Origin: Exilispira sp964581895
GTDB taxonomy: Bacteria; Spirochaetota; JAAYUW01
Direction of reading: 5' to 3'
Assembly (NCBI GenBank): GCA_964581895.1
Contig: CAZOPR010000004.1
Location: forward strand, 259,527-323,526
Length of the DNA: 64,000 bases
Shown here: positions 43,424 to 53,116 of the stretch, piece by piece
Layout of the letters: each line of letters begins with the position of its first letter
Numbering within the stretch: the first letter of the stretch is position 1
Made by a program: the position numbers and the translations under genes
The notes under the pieces: generated by a model
The model's input: the letters and a program-made list of their open reading frames with translations, nothing else
Database searches by the model: none
What the model was told of the DNA's origin: nothing

Positions 43424-45553
43424 TTACTCTTTCTTAAAAGGAATCTTCACAACTTTACCTGCAAAGTATTTGAATGGGACTTCAACTATCAAAGGTCTTG
43501 GTTTGTTTGTTTCGATTTCGGTTCTGTTGATTTGAGCTTCTCTAAATAAAGAGGTTATGGTTGTAGAACAGGTCTTGCCTCCACATGCACCCATTGATAA
43601 CCTTGTTGCAGCCTTGATAAAATTTATATCTTTTATACCAAGACTTATTATATTTCTAACCTCATCAGCAGTTACTCTTTCACAGATACATACAAAATTG
43701 TTATCATTCAATTTTTCTTTATCTGAAATCTTAATATTTTCTTTCACATATTTTTTTTCAATAACATCTTTTTGAAGTGGAAGTTGAAAAGAAGCAACTT
43801 GATCAGCAATTTCTTCATCAACCCATAAAGAGACAAGGGATCTTTTTTCTTTCGGATAGTTTTTAATGTTTATGAATTCTCCTTTCCCTATGATATTCCC
43901 TTCAAAATCTGTCAAGTTATATTCTTTTTCAGGTAAAAATTGATCTAAAAATTCAAATGGCAAAGTTACCATTACCTTCTTGCCATTTTTCTTTCTTTTA
44001 TCAACTAAAGTTATTGCTAATGCAGGGCAGGTGATAACACATTGATTACATCCAATACAACCAGAAGTATAAAGGGGGATATCATATATAGGGTTACCCT
44101 CAATTTTTATGCAATTTTTCGAGCATGATGTAACACAAGGGTTACAAGGTATCTGTTGATAGCAAAATATTCGGGGGTAAACATTACCAGACAGATCCTG
44201 TTTTTTAGTAACTTCATCAGGCTCAAAAACTTTCCCACCAGGCATTTTTAGTATTTTTTCTTTTTCTAGGATAGACTCTGGGAAGTCAAGATTAAAACCA
44301 GATTCCTTAAGAAGTTTCATGGCGGCAAGTTTGCCTGAAAACATAGCTGAACTTGCTTCTGCGATTTCATTGGCATCACCAGCTTTAAATAACTTTATCC
44401 CACAGTTTTTTAATGAATTTTCAAATTCATTATTTTCAGCAAGTCCAACAGCTATTAGAAGTGTATCTATTGAAAATTCTTTTATTGAGTTGAAGTCAGG
44501 AGAAAAATCTTCATTTACCTTTGCTATCTTAACAGAATTTACCCTTTCATCTCCTTGAGCTTCTAAAACAGTATGGCTAAAAAAGACTGGAACACCCAAT
44601 CTCTTTATTTTATCTAGATGAACCTTATAACCGCTTTGTTTTGGTGCAACATCACATATACCGACAACTTTTATTCCAGCTTGAAGAGCGTGATATGCTG
44701 CAATAAGACCAACATTTCCAGCACCGACTATAAATATTTTTTCAAAACCAACAACAAGATCTCTATTTAATAGAGTTTGAAAAGCACCTGCTCCGAATAT
44801 ACCAGGAAGATGGTTATTCTTAAAAGTTAGATATTTTTCTCTTGCACCAGTTGCTAAAATGACTGATTTTGTTTTTACAATATAATAGTTTTTACCATTG
44901 AAAAGACCAACTTTACCACCTTCGAATCCACCTATGAAATAGGTATTTGTAAAAATCTGAATATTATTAGAATTGGCAATTGAATTTTCAAGAATTTTGG
45001 CTATATCAAGTCCCCTAGTTCCAGCATAGCAATCTTCTTTCGAACCGAAAAATTTATGAGTTTGCAAAAGAAGTTTCCCGCCAAGTTTTGGTTTATCATC
45101 GACAAGCAAAACTTTTAACTCAGGGAAGTCTTTAAGAATTGATGCTGCGGCAAGTCCAGAGGGTCCACCACCTATAATAACAACATCAACTTCCATTTCA
45201 TATATATCGGGGAAATTTTTTATTTTTTCTTTTTTTAATTCTGGTAGTGAAGAAAGGCTAAAAATATTCATCCCCTCTTCAATAGGAGTCATACATCCTT
45301 TTACAATATATCCATCAGCTATAACTCTACATTGAGCACACATACCATTTGCACAGAATAATCCCTGATTTGAATGATCATGATGATTTTTACCAATATT
45401 ATAAATACCATAAGATGCGAGGGCGGATGTTATCATCATCCCTTTATAACCAATATATTTTTCACCATTATAAAAAAATGATATCTTATCTTTATAATTT
45501 GAACTTAATACCGGATGTTTTTCCACAATTTTAGGATTAGGTTCACTTATCAC
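43424..45553 (-). CDS. Multi-domain FAD/Fe-S oxidoreductase, alpha subunit of an amine dehydrogenase complex
   Basis: A 709-residue fusion. The N-terminal [2Fe-2S] domain (about 20-95) has FCANGMCAQCR plus a later Cys. The NAD(P)/FAD disulfide-reductase-like core (about 120-440) has VVIIGGGPSGLAAASIL, LATGAREK and IVGAGNVGLIAAY. A ferredoxin region follows (CVTSCSKNCI and SGCIGCNQCVITCPA). The C-terminal BFD-like [2Fe-2S] domain carries CICERVTADEV and GACGGKTC. This matches alpha subunits of sarcosine oxidase, HCN synthase (HcnA/B fused) and archaeal proline dehydrogenase. With the downstream flavoprotein it would pass electrons from an amine to a carrier. Confidence 0.88.
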   Translation of the reverse strand: MISEPNPKIVEKHPVLSSNYKDKISFFYNGEKYIGYKGMMITSALASYGIYNIGKNHHDHSNQGLFCANGMCAQCRVIADGYIVKGCMTPIEEGMNIFSLSSLPELKKEKIKNFPDIYEMEVDVVIIGGGPSGLAAASILKDFPELKVLLVDDKPKLGGKLLLQTHKFFGSKEDCYAGTRGLDIAKILENSIANSNNIQIFTNTYFIGGFEGGKVGLFNGKNYYIVKTKSVILATGAREKYLTFKNNHLPGIFGAGAFQTLLNRDLVVGFEKIFIVGAGNVGLIAAYHALQAGIKVVGICDVAPKQSGYKVHLDKIKRLGVPVFFSHTVLEAQGDERVNSVKIAKVNEDFSPDFNSIKEFSIDTLLIAVGLAENNEFENSLKNCGIKLFKAGDANEIAEASSAMFSGKLAAMKLLKESGFNLDFPESILEKEKILKMPGGKVFEPDEVTKKQDLSGNVYPRIFCYQQIPCNPCVTSCSKNCIKIEGNPIYDIPLYTSGCIGCNQCVITCPALAITLVDKRKKNGKKVMVTLPFEFLDQFLPEKEYNLTDFEGNIIGKGEFINIKNYPKEKRSLVSLWVDEEIADQVASFQLPLQKDVIEKKYVKENIKISDKEKLNDNNFVCICERVTADEVRNIISLGIKDINFIKAATRLSMGACGGKTCSTTITSLFREAQINRTEIETNKPRPLIVEVPFKYFAGKVVKIPFKKE

Positions 45554-45619
45554 AGCTTACCTCTTTTATCATTTTATTTTTGAATAAATTTACATAAGAC
45601 AGATTCAAAGTCAATAAAA

Positions 45620-45808
45620 ATTGGATTAAAGTATTGATAATAATAGACTTGAATAAAGCATAAATAGTGGATGATAGACTGATAAATAGATGTATAAATA
45701 ATAGGATTAATGATAAATTAAATAATAAAAATTTTTAAAAATAGATTAAAATTGAATTAAAATACTTATAAGAAAAGAATTGAATAAGTCATAAATACTA
45801 GATAATCA
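45620..45808. repeat. Imperfect 58-bp direct repeat
   Basis: ATTGGATTAAAGTATTGATA... from 45620 to about 45677 matches ATTGAATTAAAATACTTATA... from 45751 to about 45808 along its length with scattered mismatches. The copies are 131 bases apart in the 275-base gap between comF and the oxidoreductase genes. I see no other feature there. Confidence 0.5.
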
Positions 45809-45828
45809 AATAAGTTTTAAGAGTTTTT

Positions 45829-46611
45829 TTATCTATGATTAAAGAAAGTGCATAGATATACTTTTGAAGCGTTATTTATTATTAGTAAATCAGCTAAAAA
45901 AGAGGCAGTTTTCCCGGTAGTGTAAATATCGTCAACAAGGAGGATATTCTTGTTAGTAATATCTATTCTTTTGTTTAATAGAAATTTGTTTTTAAATATA
46001 AATCTTTGAGCAAATGAGCTATCATTTTCTTTTCTTTGTATATGAAAGTATTGAAAACCCTTTTCAATAAAAACAGAAATAATAGGCTTATTTATCTTTT
46101 TAGCTAAAACTTTTGCAAAGATTTTAGATGGGTTGTAACTTCTAATCAGTTTTTTATTAATAGATATAGGGACAAAAACAATATAATCTATAAAATTTGA
46201 ATATTGTTCAACAATATTTTGAGGGAAAAGAAAATCAAAAATATTTGAAAAAAGATTCATAAGCCCCTTATCTTTTCTATATTTTGCCTTCAAATAAAGT
46301 TGATAAAGTTGATTGTTAAGTGGCATCAATGAAAAAACATTTTCTATATTTTTATGATGAAATTTATCACAAACGCTTCCCACTAAAACAGCAGAGCATA
46401 TAGGACATCTTTTGTAGTTTTCAAATAAAGATTTTATACTATTAAAACAATTTTTACAGATCCCTTCGACTGAATTAAAATTATCAAAATCAATTATATT
46501 TTGGCAGATAAGGCACAATGGCTGCCCTAAAAGATAAACAAAACCTTTAATTGAATTATTAAAAGATTTTAATTGATTAATCTTTTTCTCGGTTTCAAAA
46601 AAATTTTTCAT
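45829..46611 (-). CDS. comF: ComF-family phosphoribosyltransferase-like protein
   Basis: A 260-residue ComF homologue. The N-terminal zinc-ribbon region has CLICQN, GICKNCFNS, CPIC and CDKFHH, and the C-terminal PRTase domain ends with the PRPP-loop motif NILLVDDIYTTGKTA. ComF proteins are linked to DNA uptake in competent bacteria, but their chemistry is unresolved. Four bases separate it from the upstream small gene, so it is the last gene of the histidine-kinase/binding-protein block. Other competence genes are not in the window. Confidence 0.9.
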   Translation of the reverse strand: MKNFFETEKKINQLKSFNNSIKGFVYLLGQPLCLICQNIIDFDNFNSVEGICKNCFNSIKSLFENYKRCPICSAVLVGSVCDKFHHKNIENVFSLMPLNNQLYQLYLKAKYRKDKGLMNLFSNIFDFLFPQNIVEQYSNFIDYIVFVPISINKKLIRSYNPSKIFAKVLAKKINKPIISVFIEKGFQYFHIQRKENDSSFAQRFIFKNKFLLNKRIDITNKNILLVDDIYTTGKTASFLADLLIINNASKVYLCTFFNHR

Positions 46612-46615
46612 ATTT

Positions 46616-46879
46616 TTATAAATATTTTATCCTATAGGGGCAAAAAGGACTATGTATAGAAGTTCGGTAATATTTCCCATTTAACTCATCATCTTTTGAT
46701 ACTACTTTATACCCTTTTTCTTTAAGTTGGTCCAGAATTTGCTTTCTTCTTTCTTTATTATTAAAACAAGCTGGACATACACCTATAGTTTGCTTTTTCC
46801 CCTCTTTATCTCTTACTTCAATATAACTTCTATGTTCAGCAATGGCAGTAAATCTTGAAACTTTCTTGAACTGGTTCAT
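46616..46879 (-). CDS. Small Cys-containing protein of unknown function
   Basis: An 87-residue basic protein I do not recognise. It carries VCPACFNNKERRKQIL (Cys-x2-Cys) and a C-terminal SPFCPYRIKYL, so three cysteines plus a His (HSPFC) could form a small metal site. The start begins MNQFKKVSRFTAIAEHRSYIEVRD. Its ATG overlaps the stop of the preceding histidine kinase by four bases (ATGA), and comF begins four bases after it, so all three should be translated from one message. Confidence 0.65.
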   Translation of the reverse strand: MNQFKKVSRFTAIAEHRSYIEVRDKEGKKQTIGVCPACFNNKERRKQILDQLKEKGYKVVSKDDELNGKYYRTSIHSPFCPYRIKYL

Positions 46880-48768
46880 TTTTCTTCATAAACTGGAAGA
46901 TAGATAGAAAAGTTTGATCCCAAATTTTTATTGGATATTAAATCTAAAAGACCTTTATGCAATTGAACTAATGTTAACACCATAGAAAGTCCTAAACCTG
47001 TTCCCATATTATCAGATTTTGTAGAGAAAAAAGGTTGAAATATCTTATTGAAGTTTTCTTTTTCTATTCCAACACCACTATCTATAACAGAAATTTTATA
47101 AAATTTTTTACCTAAAGAATTTTGAACTAATTCTTCAGAATTAAATAAGAAATAATTTTCGCTAATATCAGAAAGAGAAAAGCAATCTATTTTGTGAATT
47201 TCGAGTTGTACAGTTCCACCCCATTTTTCATTTTCTTTTCTCATTATTGTCATAGCATGAGAAGCATTAACTATCAGGTTAAAAAAAATTTCTTCCAGCA
47301 GAATATCATCTGCATCAACAAGGCAAGGAGCTTGAATAAAATTGGAAAATTCAATTTTTACTGTTTTATTTATAGAGATTTTGCTTATTTTTATGACTTT
47401 ATCCAAAACATCGATCAAATTTATCTTGCTTTTGGTAAATTCTCTATGTTTTGATAGAAGTAGAAGGTGCTGTACTACACCCTCAGCACTTTTTGCTATA
47501 TCCATAATTATTTCAAGGTAATCACTTAATTCAGATATTTTTTCTATCTTTTTAGATAAAATATCTGCATTTGCAAGTATAGCCGTGCTTTTTATACTTC
47601 CAATAAGGTTATTAAAATCATGTGCTAGACCACTGGCTAAAGAATTGATAAGTTCACCTTTTTGAAGTTGAACAAGTCTTCTTTGAATCTGAACATTATT
47701 AGTAATATTATCAATTCTAATGACTACTTTTTCATCATCATCTAAAATCAAAGGTAGAATTTCGATATTAAAATAGGACTGAATCAGACTACTAAAAATT
47801 TCACCTTCTATATTTTCAGGGTTTTTATTTTCTTTTACTTTATTTATAATATTTTCAAGTTTTTTTAATTCAGGGAAAAAATTATAATAAAGCTCATTTT
47901 CAAAAGGCAATCTATCTATCGATAAAAATTTGCTAAATGTCTGATTGCATAAAGTTATTCTGTCATTTTTATCTATAACTAAGATTCCAGTTTTTAAGTT
48001 AGATAAGGTATTTATAATTAAATTTCTTTCATTTCTTATTATTTTCATCATCTTATTAAATTCTGAAGCCAAAAGGTTAAATTCATAATCAAAATCTAAT
48101 CTTATATTTGTTTTATATTCCTGTTCTCTACTTTTTTTTATTGAATCAAGCACTATTTTTAAAGGTTTTGTCAAATATGATGCAAATATAAATGAAAAAA
48201 AATAATTAATTATCATAAGTATAATAAATAAAACAAGAGAATATAAAAGAAGATAAAAGGATTGTTTAGCTAGTGAGTTTAAGGAATAAGAAAAGACAAC
48301 TGAATAAACATGTCTTTGATAAAAATCAAATACTGGCTGAACTATTAGCAATAAAAGATTTTTGTCCTTAAAGGTTTTTATATATGAGCTTGAAATACTG
48401 CGAATATTAGGCAATATTTCATTATTGATAAATCTATCTTCTCCCTCATATTTTATTTTTGCTTTAACTTCATCAAAAGAAAAGCAGATTTTACCATTCA
48501 TATCAACAATTTGAAAATTTTTTAAATCTTTGATTTCTGATATTAAGGATGTAATATTTTTATTAAAAGCTGAAAAACTATCTTCATAATATTTTTGATA
48601 AATTTGAACAATGTTTAGTGAAATATTTTTTGTTAAAATTAATGCGTCTTGCCTAAAAATGTTTTCGGAAAATTGATATATAAAAACTGAAAAAAAGAAG
48701 CTGGTTATAAAAGTAGTTCCAAATAAGATTAATGTTGTTGTTAAAAAAACTCTTTTTTTAAGTTTCAT
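46876..48768 (-). CDS. Membrane histidine kinase with large extracytoplasmic sensor region
   Basis: A 630-residue kinase. A membrane helix (about 10-32), an extracytoplasmic segment of about 130 residues, a second helix (about 170-195) and a HAMP-like linker are followed by a PAS domain (LKTGILVIDKNDRITLCNQTF). Next come HisKA (GLAHDFNNLIGSI) and the ATPase domain (FFNLIVNASHAMTIMR, DSGVGI, GTGLGLSMVL). There is no receiver. The catalytic region closely resembles that of the kinase at 50487, including ASHAMTIMRK and the following GGT strand, so the two are paralogues. It starts one base after the stop of a solute-binding protein gene, suggesting that protein presents ligand to it. Confidence 0.92.
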   Translation of the reverse strand: MKLKKRVFLTTTLILFGTTFITSFFFSVFIYQFSENIFRQDALILTKNISLNIVQIYQKYYEDSFSAFNKNITSLISEIKDLKNFQIVDMNGKICFSFDEVKAKIKYEGEDRFINNEILPNIRSISSSYIKTFKDKNLLLLIVQPVFDFYQRHVYSVVFSYSLNSLAKQSFYLLLYSLVLFIILMIINYFFSFIFASYLTKPLKIVLDSIKKSREQEYKTNIRLDFDYEFNLLASEFNKMMKIIRNERNLIINTLSNLKTGILVIDKNDRITLCNQTFSKFLSIDRLPFENELYYNFFPELKKLENIINKVKENKNPENIEGEIFSSLIQSYFNIEILPLILDDDEKVVIRIDNITNNVQIQRRLVQLQKGELINSLASGLAHDFNNLIGSIKSTAILANADILSKKIEKISELSDYLEIIMDIAKSAEGVVQHLLLLSKHREFTKSKINLIDVLDKVIKISKISINKTVKIEFSNFIQAPCLVDADDILLEEIFFNLIVNASHAMTIMRKENEKWGGTVQLEIHKIDCFSLSDISENYFLFNSEELVQNSLGKKFYKISVIDSGVGIEKENFNKIFQPFFSTKSDNMGTGLGLSMVLTLVQLHKGLLDLISNKNLGSNFSIYLPVYEEK

Positions 48769-48769
48769 T

Positions 48770-50341
48770 TTAGTAACTCATCTCAAAAGCATATACTCTT
48801 TCATCAGCTCTAATCTGCCATTTTAAGTTTTTTTTACAAAGCGCAATAACATTTGGCCAATATAATGGTATATAAGGAACTTTATTCATAGTAAGTTCCA
48901 TTATTTTTTGATATAGTGCAATCCTTTTTTCTTCATCAAATTCTTCATTTACTTTTTCAATAAGTTCATCAATTTCCTTATCGGAAAAGCCTGAAAAGTT
49001 ATAGTTCCCCCAGCTTCCTTTTTTTGAATGGATTAATGTTGAAATTATAAATAAAGCATCGCCAGTTGCAGAAGATAAAGAAAATGGGACCATAGAGAAA
49101 TTTTGTTCTTTTCTAATTTTGCTAATTTCAGATTCATCAACTTTAAATAATTGTAAGTTTATATTTATTGCTTTAAGGTATTCCAGTAAAAGTAATGCAA
49201 TTTTTTCAAAAAATTTATCTTGCATCGAAAAATGAAGAGCCATCGAAAAACCACCGGAAAGATTTGCCAAAGACAATAGTTTTTTAGCAGACTCAATATT
49301 TTGAATTTGCTTTGGAATTTTTGGATTAAATCCGATTACAAAAGGCGATACAAGTTGATTAGCGCTGGTAGAATTATCAGAAAAGATTTTCTTGGCGATC
49401 TCATCTGTATTTATCGCATAATATATGGCTTTTCGAACAAATTCATTTGCTAAAGGATTAAAAGAAAGAGGTATATAATCATTTTTTTTATCAAGACAAT
49501 TTAAGATCAAAAAGTTTGTTCTTAATCCACAAGTTGATAATTTATTATAACTTTTTAAGTCTTGAAAATTAGTATAAAAATCTTGATCAAACCAGACAAA
49601 AAGATCAAAATCTTCCTTTTTCATCAAACTTAGAATATTTTGACTGTTACAAAGGTAAAAGATAACTTTTTTAAAGTTCGGCTTTTTACCCCAGTATTTA
49701 TCGTTTCTTGTAAGTGTTACTATTTTAACACCTGAAGATTCAGTAATTTTGGGATTCATATAAGGACCTGTTCCAACGGGATTCTCTAAAAAATATTGCA
49801 TCCCATTTTTTTCAATATAATTTTTTGGTAAAATCGCACAATTTCTAAGTTTTAACAGAAATGTTGGGAAAATATTTGAAGTCACTATTTTTATGGAGTA
49901 ATCATTTATTTTTTCTATTTTGGAAAAAGATAGATTTATACCAAAATCACTATTAGCTTCTGAATTTATCTCTAACTTTACTCTTTCAAATGAAAAAATA
50001 ACATCATCGGCTGTTAGTGGCTGCTGATTTGAAAAATAAATATTTTTTCTTAAGTTAAAAATCCAGGTTTTATCGTCAATATTAATCCAGTTTTCAGCCA
50101 AAAGAGGGACAACTTTACCATCTTTGTCTATCGTAACAAGACTTTCAAATATATGTTGATTTAATGATAAAATATTAGATTTATTATATTTATATGGGTC
50201 AAAATAGACGGTTAAATCATTTGCTGCGATTTTTAAAGTCTCGTTTGAAATAGAAGCATAAAAACTTAAAAATATAGTTAAGATTAAAAATAATAAAATA
50301 AAAATAAGTGAGTACTTTATTAAAAATCTTTTTTTCACCAC
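48770..50341 (-). CDS. Extracytoplasmic solute-binding protein, family 5 (peptide-type), without a permease
   Basis: A 523-residue protein of the OppA/DppA class. The N-terminal hydrophobic helix (about 10-28) lacks a lipobox Cys, so the protein may be released or stay anchored by the helix. Family landmarks include QHIFESLVTIDKDGKVVPLLAENW, TWIFNLRKNIYFSNQQPLTADDVIFS, GTGPY, NEFVRKAIYYAINTDEIA and YQKIMELTMNKVPYIPLYWP. No permease or ATPase gene is nearby. It lies between two histidine kinases on the same strand and abuts the one downstream, which suggests a sensory rather than uptake role. Confidence 0.88.
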   Translation of the reverse strand: MVKKRFLIKYSLIFILLFLILTIFLSFYASISNETLKIAANDLTVYFDPYKYNKSNILSLNQHIFESLVTIDKDGKVVPLLAENWINIDDKTWIFNLRKNIYFSNQQPLTADDVIFSFERVKLEINSEANSDFGINLSFSKIEKINDYSIKIVTSNIFPTFLLKLRNCAILPKNYIEKNGMQYFLENPVGTGPYMNPKITESSGVKIVTLTRNDKYWGKKPNFKKVIFYLCNSQNILSLMKKEDFDLFVWFDQDFYTNFQDLKSYNKLSTCGLRTNFLILNCLDKKNDYIPLSFNPLANEFVRKAIYYAINTDEIAKKIFSDNSTSANQLVSPFVIGFNPKIPKQIQNIESAKKLLSLANLSGGFSMALHFSMQDKFFEKIALLLLEYLKAININLQLFKVDESEISKIRKEQNFSMVPFSLSSATGDALFIISTLIHSKKGSWGNYNFSGFSDKEIDELIEKVNEEFDEEKRIALYQKIMELTMNKVPYIPLYWPNVIALCKKNLKWQIRADERVYAFEMSY

Positions 50342-50382
50342 TTTTCTTACCCTTTTATAAAATTATAGTAAAAAAATTGAAG

Positions 50383-50490
50383 ATAGCAAATTAAATAAGA
50401 TTTAAAATATCCTTTGACCCAAACCACACGACGCTTTCTCTAAAAAATATAACAAAACCACCCCCACACTTGATTTAGCTAATTTGCTAT
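50383..50490. repeat. 11-bp inverted repeat flanking the gap between kinase and binding-protein genes
   Basis: ATAGCAAATTA (50383-50393) and TAATTTGCTAT (50480-50490) are perfect complements. They bracket about 86 bases between the end of the hybrid kinase gene and the start of the binding-protein gene. The right copy covers the kinase stop codon. In between are C-rich patches, which are G-rich on the transcribed strand and unusual for this DNA. It could fold in the message, but there is no T-run for a terminator. Confidence 0.5.
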
Positions 50491-53093
50491 ACTTTTTTCG
50501 ATAAAATCTCATAAATTTTATTTGAAATCTGATTGATGGTAAATGGCTTCGCTAAAAATCCATCGGCTTCATTTTCAACAATCTTTTTTATATTTTCATC
50601 GATTTTGAGTCCAGTAATAAATAAAATCTTTGCTAAATTATCTTTTATTTTTATTTCCTTAAAAATATCAATTCCAGATTTTCCAGGCATTGCAATATCA
50701 AGGATAATTAACTTTATTTTTTTATTATAACGATTAAATATTTCTATTGCTTCATCACCATTTGTTGCAAGTAAAACAGTAAAACCAAGTTTTATAAGCA
50801 TTGCTTTGGTAATTGTTCTAACAATATGCTCATCATCTACAAGTAAGATTAGCCCGTTCCCTTTTTTGATTGATTCTTGTTTAGATTCTGTTTCTAAAAA
50901 TTTTTCAACTTTTAATATAGGAAGATAAAGATAAAAAGAAGTTCCTTTTCCTTCCTGTGAATCAAAAGTAATAAAGCCATTATGTTGGTCAACAATCATT
51001 TTAACAGTAGAAAGACCTATACCAGAGCCATAAAAAGCCTGTTTTGTTGTAAAAAATGGTTCGAATATTTTATCTTGAATTTCTGATGGTATTCCAACCC
51101 CATTGTCACCAACTGTTATTTTCCAGAAATCTTTTGCATTAAAATCTTGCTCAACTTCTTCTTTTTTAGCATAATTTTCTTTTATCTTTTTGAAAAAAGG
51201 ATCTTGTTCATTTGCTATTTCAAGTTTTAAGGTCAAAGTCCCACCAATTTTTTCGCCTGGTTTTCTCATTATTGTCATAGCATGAGAGGCATTTATGCAA
51301 AGATTAAGTAAAGCTTGAACTATTAGATTCTGGTCTCCTAAAATTATTGCCTCAGAAAATGGATTGATAAACTTAAGTTCAACTGATTTTTCAATTGAGC
51401 TTTTGCATATCCTTTCAACATCATTTAAGCATGTCTTTAAGTTTATTGGAAGTAACTTCTCATCTTTTTTGCTTGAGATTGTAAGAATTTTTTGAACAAT
51501 ATCTTTAGCTTTGTTAGAAGAATTTTCCAGGATATCTATATAGTCGATTAACTCAGCATTTTTAAGAGAAGGATTTTCATTTATTAGCTCTTTTATCAAG
51601 GAGATAGAAGAAATAATACCTGTTAATACATTGTTAAAATCATGGGCAATTCCCCCTGCTAATAGGCCAACAACCTCCATTTTTTGAGATTGCCTTATCT
51701 GCCTTTCAAGATTTTCTATCTCTGTTATATCATCTATCCTAAATGCAACACCAGAAAGACCATTTTGGGCTATAGGAATGATATTGACATTTACAATTTT
51801 TTCTTCTTTTAGAGATAAAATTTCTTTATCAAATATTTTTACTTTTTCAGAAGAAATAACATCCTTAATATTATCTTTAAATTTTGAAAGATAGGGAAAT
51901 ATTTCACTATACTTTTTCCCAATAGATTCTTCCTTTTTGATTCCAGTCATCTCTTCCGTTTTTTTATTCCATTCTATAACATTTCCTTCAAGATCTATAG
52001 AAATTATTGCTGAAGGAAGAGAATCTATCAAGTTTTTTAAGTATTTTTGCATTTTTCGTATGGTTCGTTCTGCATCTTGAAGCTGTTCATATTCATTTGA
52101 AAATTCAAAATATTTTTTGATAAGTGTATTTGTAAGATTTGCAATCTCTTCAAAACCTAAAAAGAATTTAGGCATATCATTTTCAAGTTCTGATATCCTC
52201 CAGTTAGTAATAATGTTACTGAGTTTAGTCAATGGACTTATAAAATATTTATTGTTAAGTATATTTTTAAGAATTAAAAATAAAAATGCGAATAGTATAA
52301 GGATAATATATAAAATAATATTATTAATTACTGCAGAAAAAGCAGTAAAAAAGTCTTCTAAAAGATAAAATGAATTATTAAAAGAAACTGGATTTATCTT
52401 TGATATTAGATATAATCTTTTCTCAATAAAGATAAGATGATTAAATTTTATGTTGTTTATAAAAAAAGAATTTAATTTTTTGTTTGAACTAAAAAAAATA
52501 TAGTTATTAGAATTAGTTATAACAAAATAGGTATTTTCTTTTTTGATCTGATAAGGTACAAAATTTATAAGATCACTTAAGTTTATTTCTGATACAAGAT
52601 ATCTATTTTCATTAAGTATTTTGATAATATAAAAAGAGATTTTGTCATCAATAGTTCTTAATATATCTGTTGTAAAAATCGCAAAACCTTTATTTTTTTC
52701 AATATAATCTTTAAGAGAAGTATTATTAAATGAAAAGCCATCAAATATTATGCTATTTTTAACTTTTCTAAATATTTTTACGACTTCATGATTTTGATTA
52801 ATAATAAAGATCTCTTTATATTCATCTGGGGCAAATTTGGCAAATGCATTAACATCATTTTCGATATTTATGCTTTTCAAATGTTCAATAGCATGATTTT
52901 TTAAATACTCTAATTCATCAGAGAATAATCCTAAAAAATTTGACTGGTTTTCAATGATGCTTTTTGATAATTTATTGAATGAAAAAAAAGTTGAAATAAC
53001 AAGTAAAGTAATTATAAAAAAAATTGATATAGCTTCAGCTAAAGTAAAGTATCTTTTGAAAGATAAAGTTTTAGAATTTTTCTTTTTTAACAT
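50487..53093 (-). CDS. Hybrid membrane histidine kinase with C-terminal receiver
   Basis: An 868-residue kinase. It has a membrane helix (about 16-37), an extracytoplasmic sensor of about 210 residues, a second helix (about 250-275) and a linker. PAS follows (about 350-460; SLPSAIISIDLEGNVIEWNK), then HisKA (GGIAHDFNNVLTGI), the ATPase domain (LLNLCINASHAMTIMR, DNGVGI, GSGIGLSTVK) and a receiver domain (ILLVDDEHIV, phospho-acceptor Asp in LIILDIAMPGKSG, Lys in LAKPF). The receiver suggests a phosphorelay or self-modulation; no Hpt protein was seen. It is flanked on both sides by solute-binding protein genes on the same strand. Confidence 0.93.
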   Translation of the reverse strand: MLKKKNSKTLSFKRYFTLAEAISIFFIITLLVISTFFSFNKLSKSIIENQSNFLGLFSDELEYLKNHAIEHLKSINIENDVNAFAKFAPDEYKEIFIINQNHEVVKIFRKVKNSIIFDGFSFNNTSLKDYIEKNKGFAIFTTDILRTIDDKISFYIIKILNENRYLVSEINLSDLINFVPYQIKKENTYFVITNSNNYIFFSSNKKLNSFFINNIKFNHLIFIEKRLYLISKINPVSFNNSFYLLEDFFTAFSAVINNIILYIILILFAFLFLILKNILNNKYFISPLTKLSNIITNWRISELENDMPKFFLGFEEIANLTNTLIKKYFEFSNEYEQLQDAERTIRKMQKYLKNLIDSLPSAIISIDLEGNVIEWNKKTEEMTGIKKEESIGKKYSEIFPYLSKFKDNIKDVISSEKVKIFDKEILSLKEEKIVNVNIIPIAQNGLSGVAFRIDDITEIENLERQIRQSQKMEVVGLLAGGIAHDFNNVLTGIISSISLIKELINENPSLKNAELIDYIDILENSSNKAKDIVQKILTISSKKDEKLLPINLKTCLNDVERICKSSIEKSVELKFINPFSEAIILGDQNLIVQALLNLCINASHAMTIMRKPGEKIGGTLTLKLEIANEQDPFFKKIKENYAKKEEVEQDFNAKDFWKITVGDNGVGIPSEIQDKIFEPFFTTKQAFYGSGIGLSTVKMIVDQHNGFITFDSQEGKGTSFYLYLPILKVEKFLETESKQESIKKGNGLILLVDDEHIVRTITKAMLIKLGFTVLLATNGDEAIEIFNRYNKKIKLIILDIAMPGKSGIDIFKEIKIKDNLAKILFITGLKIDENIKKIVENEADGFLAKPFTINQISNKIYEILSKKV

Positions 53094-53116
53094 ATAAATT
53101 CCTTTAATAGGTAGGA

